Source: Bdellovibrio sp. ZAP7 (lineage in GTDB: Bacteria > Bdellovibrionota > FAC87 > UBA2466). From it: a stretch of 64,000 bases of DNA. Under the pieces are notes generated by a model that worked only from the letters and a program-made list of their open reading frames with translations, did no database searches and was not told the DNA's origin. Location: NCBI GenBank assembly GCA_945878405.1, contig CAMCTJ010000009.1, forward strand, positions 1-64,000, read 5' to 3'. The position numbers were made by a program, and so were the translations under genes. Below, one piece after another: positions 25,847-34,553 of the stretch. Within the stretch, counting starts at the first letter, position 1. The number at the start of each line of letters is the position of its first letter.

Positions 25847-26140
25847 TTATCTAAAAAGGGCCTGGAAGGCCTTTTTGGCCTTCTCGGCTTCTGAAACGGC
25901 ATCCAAGGAATCGATGGAAATTTCGCCTATTTTCAGAAACTCAAAGAAAGTGCAGCTGTTTTGAGTTGTTCTGTCTGAAACCCATTCGCTGTTAGGTTCT
26001 TTGCACTTGGAAGTAAGATTGTCGTCGTAGTGATGGCAATTTTTGCAGCTGTGGAGGTCGCTGCCACAATTTGGGCAAAGACGGTTCTTCTTTTGGACTT
26101 CAATCGATAAAGGTGACCGACAGTAGTAGCAGTGCCACAT
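25847..26140 (-). CDS. Small zinc-ribbon protein
   Basis: A 97-residue protein with two treble/ribbon-type cysteine sets: WHCYYC near the N-terminus with LCPNCGSDLHSCKNCHHYD, and CKEPNSEWVSDRTTQNSCTFFEF further on. The last motif is a recurring small-protein pattern in deltaproteobacteria-like genomes, probably zinc-binding. Function is unknown. It stands alone, divergent from the fatty-acid oxidation genes. The C-terminal ~30 residues are helical and rich in Ala, Lys and Glu. Confidence 0.75.
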   Translation of the reverse strand: MWHCYYCRSPLSIEVQKKNRLCPNCGSDLHSCKNCHHYDDNLTSKCKEPNSEWVSDRTTQNSCTFFEFLKIGEISIDSLDAVSEAEKAKKAFQALFR

Positions 26141-26289
26141 ACTTTTTTTGCCCCCAAGAAGTTTTTAAAACCGTTTTGAAAATCCCGTTGGATTAATTAT
26201 CACACTCTCGCAAAATTAATGGAAGAGACAAAAACCCTACTGACTGTGTCAAAGTAAAAAAATTAAAACACAGATAATCGATAGAGCAG

Positions 26290-26318
26290 TTGAGTTAGAG
26301 GCGTTAAATGCCTATGAT
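26290..26318 (+). promoter_or_regulatory. Promoter of the beta-oxidation operon
   Basis: TTGAGT (26290-26295), 17-base spacer, TATGAT (26313-26318). The spacer and flanks contain small symmetric elements (GGCGTTAAATGCC at 26300-26312, and GATATC with ATCGAT just after the -10), possibly an operator for a fatty-acid-responsive regulator. The first gene starts about 48 bases further on with an AGGAGAAAGG ribosome binding site. Confidence 0.5.
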
Positions 26319-26365
26319 ATCGATACAATTTAGCAAGCACCACTACCTTAGGAGAAAGGCATCAC

Positions 26366-27679
26366 ATGAAAGCTTGGATCGCTAGCGAACAACAGCATCG
26401 AGTCGCCGTGATAGGAGGTGTTCGAACTCCTTTTGCAAAAGCCGGTACAGAACTCAAGGAATGTACTGCAGTGCACCTTGGAGTCACCGCACTCACAGAA
26501 ACTTTAGCTCGAGTCGAAATGGACGGCACGGATGTGGATGAGGTTGTTTTTGGAAATGCCGGTACTCCCGCTGATGCGGCCAATATTTCTCGAGTCATTT
26601 CTCTTCGCTCGGGACTCAGCGAAAGCACCCCTGCCTACACAGTTCATCGAAATTGTGCTTCTGCGATGGAAGCAATTGCTCAGGGCTGTTTAAAAATCGG
26701 GTCTGGCTTAGCTGAGGTGATGGCTGTTGGTGGAACCGAAAGCATGAGCAATATGCCTCTTATTTTCGGCCCTGAAATGACAGAGCTTTTTGCTGCATTA
26801 AATTTTGCGAAATCGCCAGCGGATAAAATCAAAAAGCTCGCTGAGTTTCGCCCCCAATGGTTAAAGCCAGTTGTTGCTATCATGGAGGGCTTAACTGATC
26901 CGGTTTCAGGGTTAAATATGGGGCAAACAGCCGAAGTGTTGGCTCGCGATTTTAAAATATCTCGAAAAACTCAAGACGAATACGCTCTGAGAAGTCATTT
27001 GAGGACGGTAGCAGCTCAGAAAGAGGGAAAATTTCAAAAAGAGATAATCCCAATTGCTATCGAACCAGACTATCGAAAACATTTGGACAAGGATTTTGGT
27101 CCCAGAGAAAACCAAACCCTCGAGGCCCTTCAGAAGCTCAGACCATTTTTCGATAAAGAAAATGGCACAATCACGCCGGGAAACTCTTGTCCCATTACTG
27201 ATGGGGCGGTTGCTCTGATGCTGATGAATGAAGCAAAAGCGAAAGCTGAGGGAAGAGAAATTCTGGGGACCATTACCGGATTTTCTTTCACTGGGTGTGA
27301 GCCCAAGCGAATGGGAATGGGCCCCATTTATTCAAGCTCCCATCTTTTAGATGGTTTAAAAATGGATCTTTCTCAAATCGATCTTGTGGAGCTGAATGAA
27401 GCTTTTGCAGCTCAAGTTCTCGCCAATCAAATGGCATTTGCTTCTGACAAATACTGCCAGGAAAAGCTGGGGCGCTCCAAAGCGCTGGGAACTTTGTCGG
27501 ACGACAAGTTAAATGTAAACGGAGGAGCAATTGCCTTGGGGCATCCTGTTGGCTCCACCGGGGGAAGATTGGTTCTCACGTTATTACTAGAAATGCAGCG
27601 ACGAGGTCTGAAAAGAGGATTAGCTACTCTGTGTATTGGTGGCGGTCAGGGAGCTGCTTTTGTCTTGGAGAGAAACTGA
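26366..27679 (+). CDS. fadI: Acetyl-CoA acyltransferase (3-ketoacyl-CoA thiolase)
   Basis: A 437-residue protein, near the FadI length. The acylation Cys is in VHRNCASAMEAIAQG near residue 97. The C-terminal catalytic His and Cys are in NVNGGAIALGHPVGSTGGR and TLCIGGGQGAAFVLE. It performs the thiolytic step of fatty-acid beta-oxidation. Together with the downstream multifunctional protein it forms the anaerobic/FadIJ-type trifunctional complex; the FadA-versus-FadI choice is by length and is tentative. The two genes are separated by 7 bases. Confidence 0.9.
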   Translation: MKAWIASEQQHRVAVIGGVRTPFAKAGTELKECTAVHLGVTALTETLARVEMDGTDVDEVVFGNAGTPADAANISRVISLRSGLSESTPAYTVHRNCASAMEAIAQGCLKIGSGLAEVMAVGGTESMSNMPLIFGPEMTELFAALNFAKSPADKIKKLAEFRPQWLKPVVAIMEGLTDPVSGLNMGQTAEVLARDFKISRKTQDEYALRSHLRTVAAQKEGKFQKEIIPIAIEPDYRKHLDKDFGPRENQTLEALQKLRPFFDKENGTITPGNSCPITDGAVALMLMNEAKAKAEGREILGTITGFSFTGCEPKRMGMGPIYSSSHLLDGLKMDLSQIDLVELNEAFAAQVLANQMAFASDKYCQEKLGRSKALGTLSDDKLNVNGGAIALGHPVGSTGGRLVLTLLLEMQRRGLKRGLATLCIGGGQGAAFVLERN

Positions 27680-27686
27680 GGAGATT

Positions 27687-29888
27687 ATGGAATTCACACG
27701 CGACAACTTTCAAAATGAAATTAAAACTTTTCGTGCTCAAATGAAACCGGATTTAGTCAGTATTGCTGAAAAATCACTGACGCTTGAAAAACGGGGGGCA
27801 GTTGGGATTATTTGGTTTGATCAGCACGAGGAAAAAGCTAATAAGCTCTCAAGTGCGAACATGGTTCGGTTCTTCGAACTTTTGTGTCAGGTTGAAGATG
27901 ATGCCAATTTGAAAGCCTTGCTTGTGATCAGCAAAAAAGCCAGCATTTTCATTGCGGGTGCTGATATTGGAGAAATCAGAACTTTGGCTTCTGGGTCAAC
28001 CTCTTCCGACTCACTCATGAAGTTACAATCTGTTTTTACGTATCTCGAACGAATGAAGATTCCCTCTGTTGCCGCGATTCACGGAGCCTCCATGGGAGGG
28101 GGAACTGAGCTCGCGTTGGCTTGCGACTACCGCATGGTAAGTGATTCTCCGCAGACCAAAATTGGACTTCCCGAAGTTTTGTTAGGACTGATTCCAGGGT
28201 GGGGAGGCACTCAGCGAATGCCCCGACTCATTGGGCTCGAGAAATCTTTGGACCTGATCTTAACTGGGAAGACAGTGGACGGGATAAGAGCTAAAAAAAT
28301 GGGCTTGGTGGATAAAGTAGTTCCCCAAGAGTATCTTTTGGAAAAAGCTCTGGCCTATGCAAACGAACTCGCTGTATCAGGAAAAAAACGACAGTTTGGA
28401 TCGCGTCCCTTAAAAGAAAAAGTGATCGGTAGTATTCCAGGGGGCGTTTGGTTTGTATGTGATCAGGCCAAGAAACAAGTGATGCAGAAAACGCACGGTA
28501 ACTTTCCTGCCCCTTTAGCAGCGATTGATGTCATCCGGAAAAGTTACGGTGGTTCCATTGATGAAGGCTTAAAAATCGAAGCGGATGCTTTTATCAAATT
28601 AATGGTTACTCCCGAATCTCAAAACTTAATCCATGTTTTTTACCTCAATGAAGGCGTTAAAAAAGATAAAGGGGTTCAAGAAAAAATTACCCCAAAAGAA
28701 ATCAAGCACGCTGGAGTGATTGGGGCGGGAGTGATGGGTGGAGGGATTGCCCAGTTGTTCGCAGGTAAGGGAGTGCGCGTTCGTATGAAAGATATTCATT
28801 GGGACGCCATCGCTAAGGGATATGAAGCGGCTCAGAAAATCTTTAAAAAGCTTGTCGACCGGCGAAGAATGAAGCCTTCAGACATGGATAACGCTATGGC
28901 TCGAATCGAAGGGTCAACAGATTTTGCAGGGTTTCGCCATCTGGATCTAGTGGTGGAAGCTGCGGTTGAGAACCTTGAAATCAAAAAGAATATTTTCAAA
29001 GAGTTGGATAGCAAGATGGATCCAGGTGCTATTTTGGCTACCAATACTTCTAGCTTGTCCGTCACCGAACTCGCATCCGTAACCAAACATCCCGAGCGTG
29101 TGGTTGGGATGCACTTTTTTAATCCGGTAGACAAGATGCCGTTGGTAGAAGTGATTTACGGTGAAAAATCTTCACCAGAAGCGATTGGCTCTATTGTGAG
29201 TTTCTCAAAAGCTTTAGGTAAAACCCCTATCGTTGTTAAAGATGCGCCCGGCTTTGTAGTGAACCGAATCCTTGGTCCTTATCTCAATGAGGCTGTTCAC
29301 CTTTTAATGGAAGGTGTGCGGCCTACTGATATGGATCGAGTGATGGAAAAGTTTGGTATGCCGATGGGTCCTTGTGCTCTTCTCGACGAAGTGGGGCTAG
29401 ATGTGGCCAGTAAAGTTTCCCATGTCCTCTATGGAGCTTTTGGGGAACGCATGAAATCACCTGAAGCTATGGCCGCTGTCGTGACCGAAAAACGACTAGG
29501 TAAAAAAGTGGGGCTGGGTATTTATCGTTATGAAAAAGGGGAACGCAAAGAAGACTTAAGCCTTCTTGAAGTATTTAAACCTAAGCAACGCGCTTCCGAT
29601 CTCACCGATGAAGTCATCGTAAGGCGTTTGGTTTATCTCATGATCAATGAAGCTTCTCGATGTGTCGAAGAGAAATTGGTTCGCCAAGTGTCTGATATCG
29701 ACGTTGGGATGATTTTTGGAACTGGATTTGCTCCTTTCCGCGGGGGCCTTCTGAAATACGCAGATACGGTTGGGGCAGAAGTCATCGTAAGTGATCTGGA
29801 TATTTTTGCTCGTAAATACGGAGACCGATTCAAGCCTAGTAAGCTCATTCAGGAGTACTCGGTTAATCGTACCAAGTTTTATTCGTAA
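27687..29888 (+). CDS. fadJ: Multifunctional enoyl-CoA hydratase / 3-hydroxyacyl-CoA dehydrogenase
   Basis: ATG 27687 has GAGGAG closely upstream; the frame extends earlier but lacks any such signal. The product is 733 residues. The N-terminal crotonase domain has SIFIAGADIGEI and HGASMGGGTELALACDYRM, with PEVLLGLIPGWGGTQR carrying the catalytic Glu region. The NAD domain starts with GVIGAGVMGGGIAQLFAGKG near residue 345. The dehydrogenase motif is VGMHFFNPVDKMPLVEVI, and the second half-domain is C-terminal. It hydrates enoyl-CoA and oxidises 3-hydroxyacyl-CoA, working with the thiolase upstream. Confidence 0.93.
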   Translation: MEFTRDNFQNEIKTFRAQMKPDLVSIAEKSLTLEKRGAVGIIWFDQHEEKANKLSSANMVRFFELLCQVEDDANLKALLVISKKASIFIAGADIGEIRTLASGSTSSDSLMKLQSVFTYLERMKIPSVAAIHGASMGGGTELALACDYRMVSDSPQTKIGLPEVLLGLIPGWGGTQRMPRLIGLEKSLDLILTGKTVDGIRAKKMGLVDKVVPQEYLLEKALAYANELAVSGKKRQFGSRPLKEKVIGSIPGGVWFVCDQAKKQVMQKTHGNFPAPLAAIDVIRKSYGGSIDEGLKIEADAFIKLMVTPESQNLIHVFYLNEGVKKDKGVQEKITPKEIKHAGVIGAGVMGGGIAQLFAGKGVRVRMKDIHWDAIAKGYEAAQKIFKKLVDRRRMKPSDMDNAMARIEGSTDFAGFRHLDLVVEAAVENLEIKKNIFKELDSKMDPGAILATNTSSLSVTELASVTKHPERVVGMHFFNPVDKMPLVEVIYGEKSSPEAIGSIVSFSKALGKTPIVVKDAPGFVVNRILGPYLNEAVHLLMEGVRPTDMDRVMEKFGMPMGPCALLDEVGLDVASKVSHVLYGAFGERMKSPEAMAAVVTEKRLGKKVGLGIYRYEKGERKEDLSLLEVFKPKQRASDLTDEVIVRRLVYLMINEASRCVEEKLVRQVSDIDVGMIFGTGFAPFRGGLLKYADTVGAEVIVSDLDIFARKYGDRFKPSKLIQEYSVNRTKFYS

Positions 29889-29896
29889 AAAACTGA

Positions 29897-31150
29897 TTAG
29901 ATGCCAATATCTTTTCGGTAATGGATCCCAGGCCAGTGAATGTGCGATAAGAGCTGGTAGGCTTTTTTTCGTGCTTCGGTTGGGGTGGCCTCGACTGCTC
30001 CTATTCCGAGAACTCGACCTCCATCGCAAATAAGTCCAGAACTTGAAGAAGCAACTCCGGCAAAAAACAAAATCGACTCCCTAGGAATAGACTCTAGCCC
30101 AGAAACTGGGGAGCCAGTTCGTGGAGATTCGGGATATCCTGGAGAGCAAGCAACCACATAGACCGATGTTTTCGAATCCCATTGGGGTTGTGAAATCTCC
30201 TCAAGCTTTCGTTCTGCAGTTGCTACTAACAGCGCTAGTAAAGAACTCTGAAGCCGCGGGAGGACACACTCAGTTTCCGGATCTCCAAAGCGAGTATTAA
30301 ACTCCAAAACCGAAGGCTCTCCTTTGTCGTTAATCATCAGCCCTACAAATAAGATCCCACGGAAATCTAGCTGAGTTTCTTTTAAGGTCTTGAGGAAGGG
30401 GACGATGACTCTGTTTTCTAATTTTGTTTCTAGTTCTGCATTCATGTAAGGAGAGGGCGAGATGGCTCCCATTCCCCCTGTATTAGGGCCCAGGCCCCCA
30501 TCAAAAACGCGTTTGTGATCAGTAGCTGATGCTAGGGGTATAAAACGGTTCCCATCACAAAATCCAATGTAACTGACTTCACGTCCGGGGCTAAAATCTT
30601 CAGCCAAAATCTGATGAGGACCAGTTCCGAACAGATTCTTTATCCAAACAGCTTCTCCAAATAACTGAACCTCTTCTTTTGATTCTGCGATGACGACGCC
30701 TTTTCCAGCCGCTAACCCATCTAGCTTAAGAACCCAAGGCCAATGATTTCTGGGAAAACTAATTAGGTCTTGAAAAGAACTAAAAACCTGGGAGGAAGCG
30801 GTAGGGATTCCAGCTCTGTTCATAAAATTTTTGGCAAATACTTTGCTGGTTTCCAAACGAGCCGCTTCCTGATCTGGGCCTACCACTCGAATTCCAGCGT
30901 CTCTCAACGCGTTTGCATAGCCTTGAGCAAGAAGGTTTTCGGGGCCGATGACTACAAGGTCGATGGAATGTTCTTTAGATTTTAAGATGAGGTTCGATAA
31001 TGAATCAACTTTGCCGAAATCCTGAAATCCCTCGCGTTTGATTCCAGCATTCCCAGGATGAATCCAGATATTCCGACATTCCCCCTGGTTTCTCAGTTTC
31101 CAGCCGAGTGAATGTTCGCGGGCCCCAGAGCCCAAAATGAGCACGTTCAT
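29897..31150 (-). CDS. purD: Phosphoribosylamine-glycine ligase
   Basis: A 417-residue protein of normal length. ATP-grasp hallmarks: NVLILGSGAREHSLGWKL at the N-terminus, LDGLAAGKGVVIAESKEE near residue 145, PNTGGMGAISPSPY and the metal-binding VLEFNTRFGDPETECVLPRL. It makes glycinamide ribonucleotide in purine synthesis. It is separated from the TPR gene by 23 bases and shares the strand with purH further up, so the three genes probably form one operon. It is convergent with fadJ, with only 8 bases between stops. Confidence 0.95.
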   Translation of the reverse strand: MNVLILGSGAREHSLGWKLRNQGECRNIWIHPGNAGIKREGFQDFGKVDSLSNLILKSKEHSIDLVVIGPENLLAQGYANALRDAGIRVVGPDQEAARLETSKVFAKNFMNRAGIPTASSQVFSSFQDLISFPRNHWPWVLKLDGLAAGKGVVIAESKEEVQLFGEAVWIKNLFGTGPHQILAEDFSPGREVSYIGFCDGNRFIPLASATDHKRVFDGGLGPNTGGMGAISPSPYMNAELETKLENRVIVPFLKTLKETQLDFRGILFVGLMINDKGEPSVLEFNTRFGDPETECVLPRLQSSLLALLVATAERKLEEISQPQWDSKTSVYVVACSPGYPESPRTGSPVSGLESIPRESILFFAGVASSSSGLICDGGRVLGIGAVEATPTEARKKAYQLLSHIHWPGIHYRKDIGI

Positions 31151-31173
31151 TGTAGGTTAAGGTAACCGGGCAA

Positions 31174-32886
31174 TTAAAAATCCTGCAAGGATTTTATCGC
31201 TGGGATGTAGTTGGGGTGATAGGAAAGGATGGTTTGAAGTTCTCGGTAAGCATCCTCTTTTCGATTCTGGAGTTTATAAATCTTCGATTGAAGAAGGCGG
31301 GCTGCTGCCGATTTTGGCTCAGCCAAAAGCGCCGAAGAGAGGTCTTGCTGGGCTTCAGCAAGATTGGATAGACGTGTCCGCGCCTCAGCCCGAACAACGT
31401 AAGCAAAAGGACCAAATTCATTTAAATTTTCCCCTAAACGCACCAAAGAACGCCTAAGGTCTTCGGCTTTGGGCTCCGATCTCAGAAGCGTGCTCAATGC
31501 TAGTACTCGGGTCATCAAACTTCCTTTTTCAGCTAGGGTTTGAAGACGGGAATTTTCAATGGGACCATTGCCGTTAAGGAAGAATGAAATAAACACTTTG
31601 CCTAATTCCAATTCTTCGGGGCGTGCCTGAGCCATCACTTTTGAATAAGCGGATAAGTACTCCTGATAATCAATCTCCTCTTGATAAAATCCCCAGGGAG
31701 GAGGACTAAAATACTCAAATAACGGATCCCGAGTTAACATTTTTCGTAATGTAAGTCTTGCCTCATTTAAGTCTTTAGACCCTAATAAGAACATTGAATA
31801 GTAAACATAACTCAACCAGCGATCGGGCGAAGATTCGATAGCTAAACGAAAGGAAGCTCGAGCTTCATCGAGTTTTCCCAGTGCTACCTTGGCTCTGCCT
31901 TTATAAATATGAATTAGCCACAGGTCGGGAACTTCGACTTCGGCTAGTTGCAAATAGTCTAGAGCATGAGCGTATTTTTGTTGTTTGATGTAAGTTCTTC
32001 CGAGATTAAAGCGAGCAGCAGGGTCATTGGGATTTAATTGAAGCGCTTCTAAAAAGTGGGCTTCACCAAAATCGTCTTCTTCATTCGCTAAAAGCGAATA
32101 ACCATACCAAAGATGTGCCTTTGCCTTGATCGAATTTCCCACTGAGCTCGTCAAAACTTTATCTAAATTACTTCTGGCTTGATCGAAGCTTTGATTTTCA
32201 TGAATGAGAAGTGCCGCATAGGGAATGAGATAGTCCAAGTCCTGAGGATTTGTCTGATGGTATTTTGTGAGCTCTTCTAAAGCTTTGCCCGTTTCGTTTT
32301 TAGCAATCAAATCGTACACGTTTCGAATGAAGGGCGTTTCGGATGAGCTACCTAATTTAGTTGCAAGTGGCGAAGGGGCTGGAGTGTGGTGGCGTCGCGA
32401 GTTCATCTGTATAAAAAAACCAATTAACACCAAAAGGAAAATAGCCGTGAGAACGGGAGCTCGTCGGGGTGAGGTCTTTACCTGAGGCTTAAATGATTCT
32501 GGAGTGGTAGTTTTTTCCTGTTGGGCCCATCGGACTTGCGAGACTTCGCGCGCAGTGACCGGTTTTGCTTCGTGAATAATTTCTACGGGAGTCTGAGTGA
32601 TTGAAGGCGTCGGCGTATAAGTAGACGGACTGGGGGTAAGCGTGAGCTCGGGATCTGAAATTTTTAGGGTCTTCGTGGTTTGAGGAATACTGGTTCTCGT
32701 CACTTCATCGAAATCATGATTCAGCAGAGTTTGTGCTGAGATCCACGGTTTTCCGGAAGCTGCAATTTCATCCTCGGAACTGAATCCGTTCTGTCGGAGT
32801 TGTTCGTAGAGCTCGGCTTGATTGTAAGGGCCCAAAATCTGTCGAGCCCGTGTTCGGACAAGCCAGTTTCGGTCAGATGTACCCAT
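31174..32886 (-). CDS. TPR protein with N-terminal GYF-like domain and a membrane segment
   Basis: A 570-residue protein. The first ~50 residues (NWLVRTRARQILGPYNQAEL and the KPWISA turn) resemble the GYF_2-type domain seen in many deltaproteobacterial proteins. A Thr/Pro-rich linker follows, then a single membrane segment (VLTAIFLLVLIGFFIQM, near residue 148). The C-terminal two thirds are tetratricopeptide repeats, for example HLWYGYSLLANEEDDFGEAH, FNLGRTYIKQQKYAHALDYL and YKGRAKVALGKLDEARASF. It is probably a scaffold at the inner membrane with the repeats in the periplasm. It lies between purH and purD, an odd neighbour for a purine enzyme. Confidence 0.8.
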   Translation of the reverse strand: MGTSDRNWLVRTRARQILGPYNQAELYEQLRQNGFSSEDEIAASGKPWISAQTLLNHDFDEVTRTSIPQTTKTLKISDPELTLTPSPSTYTPTPSITQTPVEIIHEAKPVTAREVSQVRWAQQEKTTTPESFKPQVKTSPRRAPVLTAIFLLVLIGFFIQMNSRRHHTPAPSPLATKLGSSSETPFIRNVYDLIAKNETGKALEELTKYHQTNPQDLDYLIPYAALLIHENQSFDQARSNLDKVLTSSVGNSIKAKAHLWYGYSLLANEEDDFGEAHFLEALQLNPNDPAARFNLGRTYIKQQKYAHALDYLQLAEVEVPDLWLIHIYKGRAKVALGKLDEARASFRLAIESSPDRWLSYVYYSMFLLGSKDLNEARLTLRKMLTRDPLFEYFSPPPWGFYQEEIDYQEYLSAYSKVMAQARPEELELGKVFISFFLNGNGPIENSRLQTLAEKGSLMTRVLALSTLLRSEPKAEDLRRSLVRLGENLNEFGPFAYVVRAEARTRLSNLAEAQQDLSSALLAEPKSAAARLLQSKIYKLQNRKEDAYRELQTILSYHPNYIPAIKSLQDF

Positions 32887-32955
32887 GGATTTCCTCGTTA
32901 TTTCATTAAGATTATCGGCAATTTGAGGCGGAAACCTGAAGCGAAAGAAGGGGCT

Positions 32956-34458
32956 TTAGTGCCTGAAATGCCGCTCGGCGGTAAAATAGAGGGGGATTTC
33001 TAGCTCGCGACAAGCTTCGATAACTTCTTGATCTCGTTGGGATCCTCCCGGTTGTAGCACCGCTTTGATTCCAAGTCCTTTGAGCCGATCAATGCTATCT
33101 CGAAAGGGAAAAAAGGCATCGGAGGCAAGAATCGCTCCCTCCCATTTGCCTTGGGATTTCTCGAGCGCGATTTCAAGAGAGTCAATTCTACTCACTTGTC
33201 CTGCCCCAATGCCGAGTGTTTGTTTATTTTTAACTAAGACAATGGCATTGGACCGGACATGCTTGCAGACTTTCCAAGCTCCTTCCATTTCTTGAAGGTC
33301 GTTTTCTGAAAGGGTTGGTCCCGAAGTGACCAAGCGAAACTCCGGACGTTTTTCAAAGTGATCCCGTTCTTGAATGAGCCATCCGCCCATGGCAGCTCGG
33401 ACCTCATGTCGATGAAAATGGGGCTCTGGCCATTGGATCAATCTTAGGTTTTTCTTCTTGCCAAGAATTTCTAGGGCCTCGGGTTCAAAACGAGGACTGA
33501 TAATTACCTCTAAAAAAACCTCGGAAATCGAGCTGGCTGCTTTTTGGTCAATAGCTCGATTAGTTGCGACAATACCCCCAAAAGCACTTTTAGGATCGGC
33601 TTCCAATGCCCTCATAAATAAATCCGCAGAGGATTCTATTCCCCAAGCAACACCGCAGGGATTGCCGTGTTTAATGATTGCAAGAGCCCCTTCAGAAAAA
33701 TCAGAAATGAGTTGTGAAGCTGCTTCGCTATCTAAAAGATTATTATAAGAGAGTTCTTTTCCCTGGAGCAGTTGCCATTCGTGAATCCCCGACCAGGCTG
33801 CCCGCTGGTGTGGGTTTTCGCCATAGCGCAAAGAGGTTTGTGAGTTCAAATCTATTTTTTGAGGAAAAGCTGACTTTTCCCATTCCGTGAAAATACCCCA
33901 ATCGTATTGGCTTACTCGTAAAAAACTTTTTTTGGCCATTTCCTGCCTAAATGAAAGTTCCACTGCTTTATCTTGAGCAGCTGAGGATAAAAAAGTTGGG
34001 TAGTCCGAGGGATCTGAAAGTACTGTCACCCAGCGATGGTTTTTCGATGCAGCCCGAATAAGCGCGGGTCCCCCAATATCAATAAAAGGGGTCTGCTCAT
34101 CCAAGCTTTTGCCCAGATGTTCATGAAAGGGGTAAAAATTAACTACGACGAGATCGAAGAGGGTTAGGTTGTGGGCCTTTACTTCATTCAAATCCTCAGA
34201 ATGGTCTCGTCTAGCTAAAATTCCTCCAAAAATCGCCGGATTGAGAGTTTTGACCCGACCCCCCAGCATCTCTGGGGTCTGTGTCAGTTCCTCAACTGAA
34301 AAGATGGGTATACCCATCGATTGAATGCTTTTGGCGGTACCCCCCGTGGAATAAATATGGACTCCCCAATCATGGAGTTTGCGGCAAAGAGGCTCTAAAC
34401 CTGACTTATCAGATACGCTTACTAGGGCATTCCGGATAGGGATGAGGGAGCTACTCAC
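32956..34458 (-). CDS. purH: Bifunctional IMP cyclohydrolase / AICAR formyltransferase
   Basis: The GTG at 34458-34456 begins the conserved core soon after (IRNALVSVSDKSGLEPLCRK), giving about 500 residues; the frame also stays open upstream to ATG 34536. Motifs: YSTGGTAKSIQSMGIP and TLNPAIFGGILARRDH in the MGS-like cyclohydrolase domain. LRYGENPHQRAAWSG, AIIKHGNPCGVA and AFGGIVATNR mark the transformylase domain. It catalyses the last two steps to IMP. The upstream ATG option would place the start within 18 bases of the divergent beta-synthase gene, so the start remains uncertain. Confidence 0.93.
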   Translation of the reverse strand: MSSSLIPIRNALVSVSDKSGLEPLCRKLHDWGVHIYSTGGTAKSIQSMGIPIFSVEELTQTPEMLGGRVKTLNPAIFGGILARRDHSEDLNEVKAHNLTLFDLVVVNFYPFHEHLGKSLDEQTPFIDIGGPALIRAASKNHRWVTVLSDPSDYPTFLSSAAQDKAVELSFRQEMAKKSFLRVSQYDWGIFTEWEKSAFPQKIDLNSQTSLRYGENPHQRAAWSGIHEWQLLQGKELSYNNLLDSEAASQLISDFSEGALAIIKHGNPCGVAWGIESSADLFMRALEADPKSAFGGIVATNRAIDQKAASSISEVFLEVIISPRFEPEALEILGKKKNLRLIQWPEPHFHRHEVRAAMGGWLIQERDHFEKRPEFRLVTSGPTLSENDLQEMEGAWKVCKHVRSNAIVLVKNKQTLGIGAGQVSRIDSLEIALEKSQGKWEGAILASDAFFPFRDSIDRLKGLGIKAVLQPGGSQRDQEVIEACRELEIPLYFTAERHFRH

Positions 34459-34553
34459 GGGGGAAGTAAACCAAACGAGTTCACTCGTCGTCAACGCTTT
34501 TGCCTTATGAATCAGGAACTGATAGTTTTCCCCCATACTTTCGGAGGATAGAG

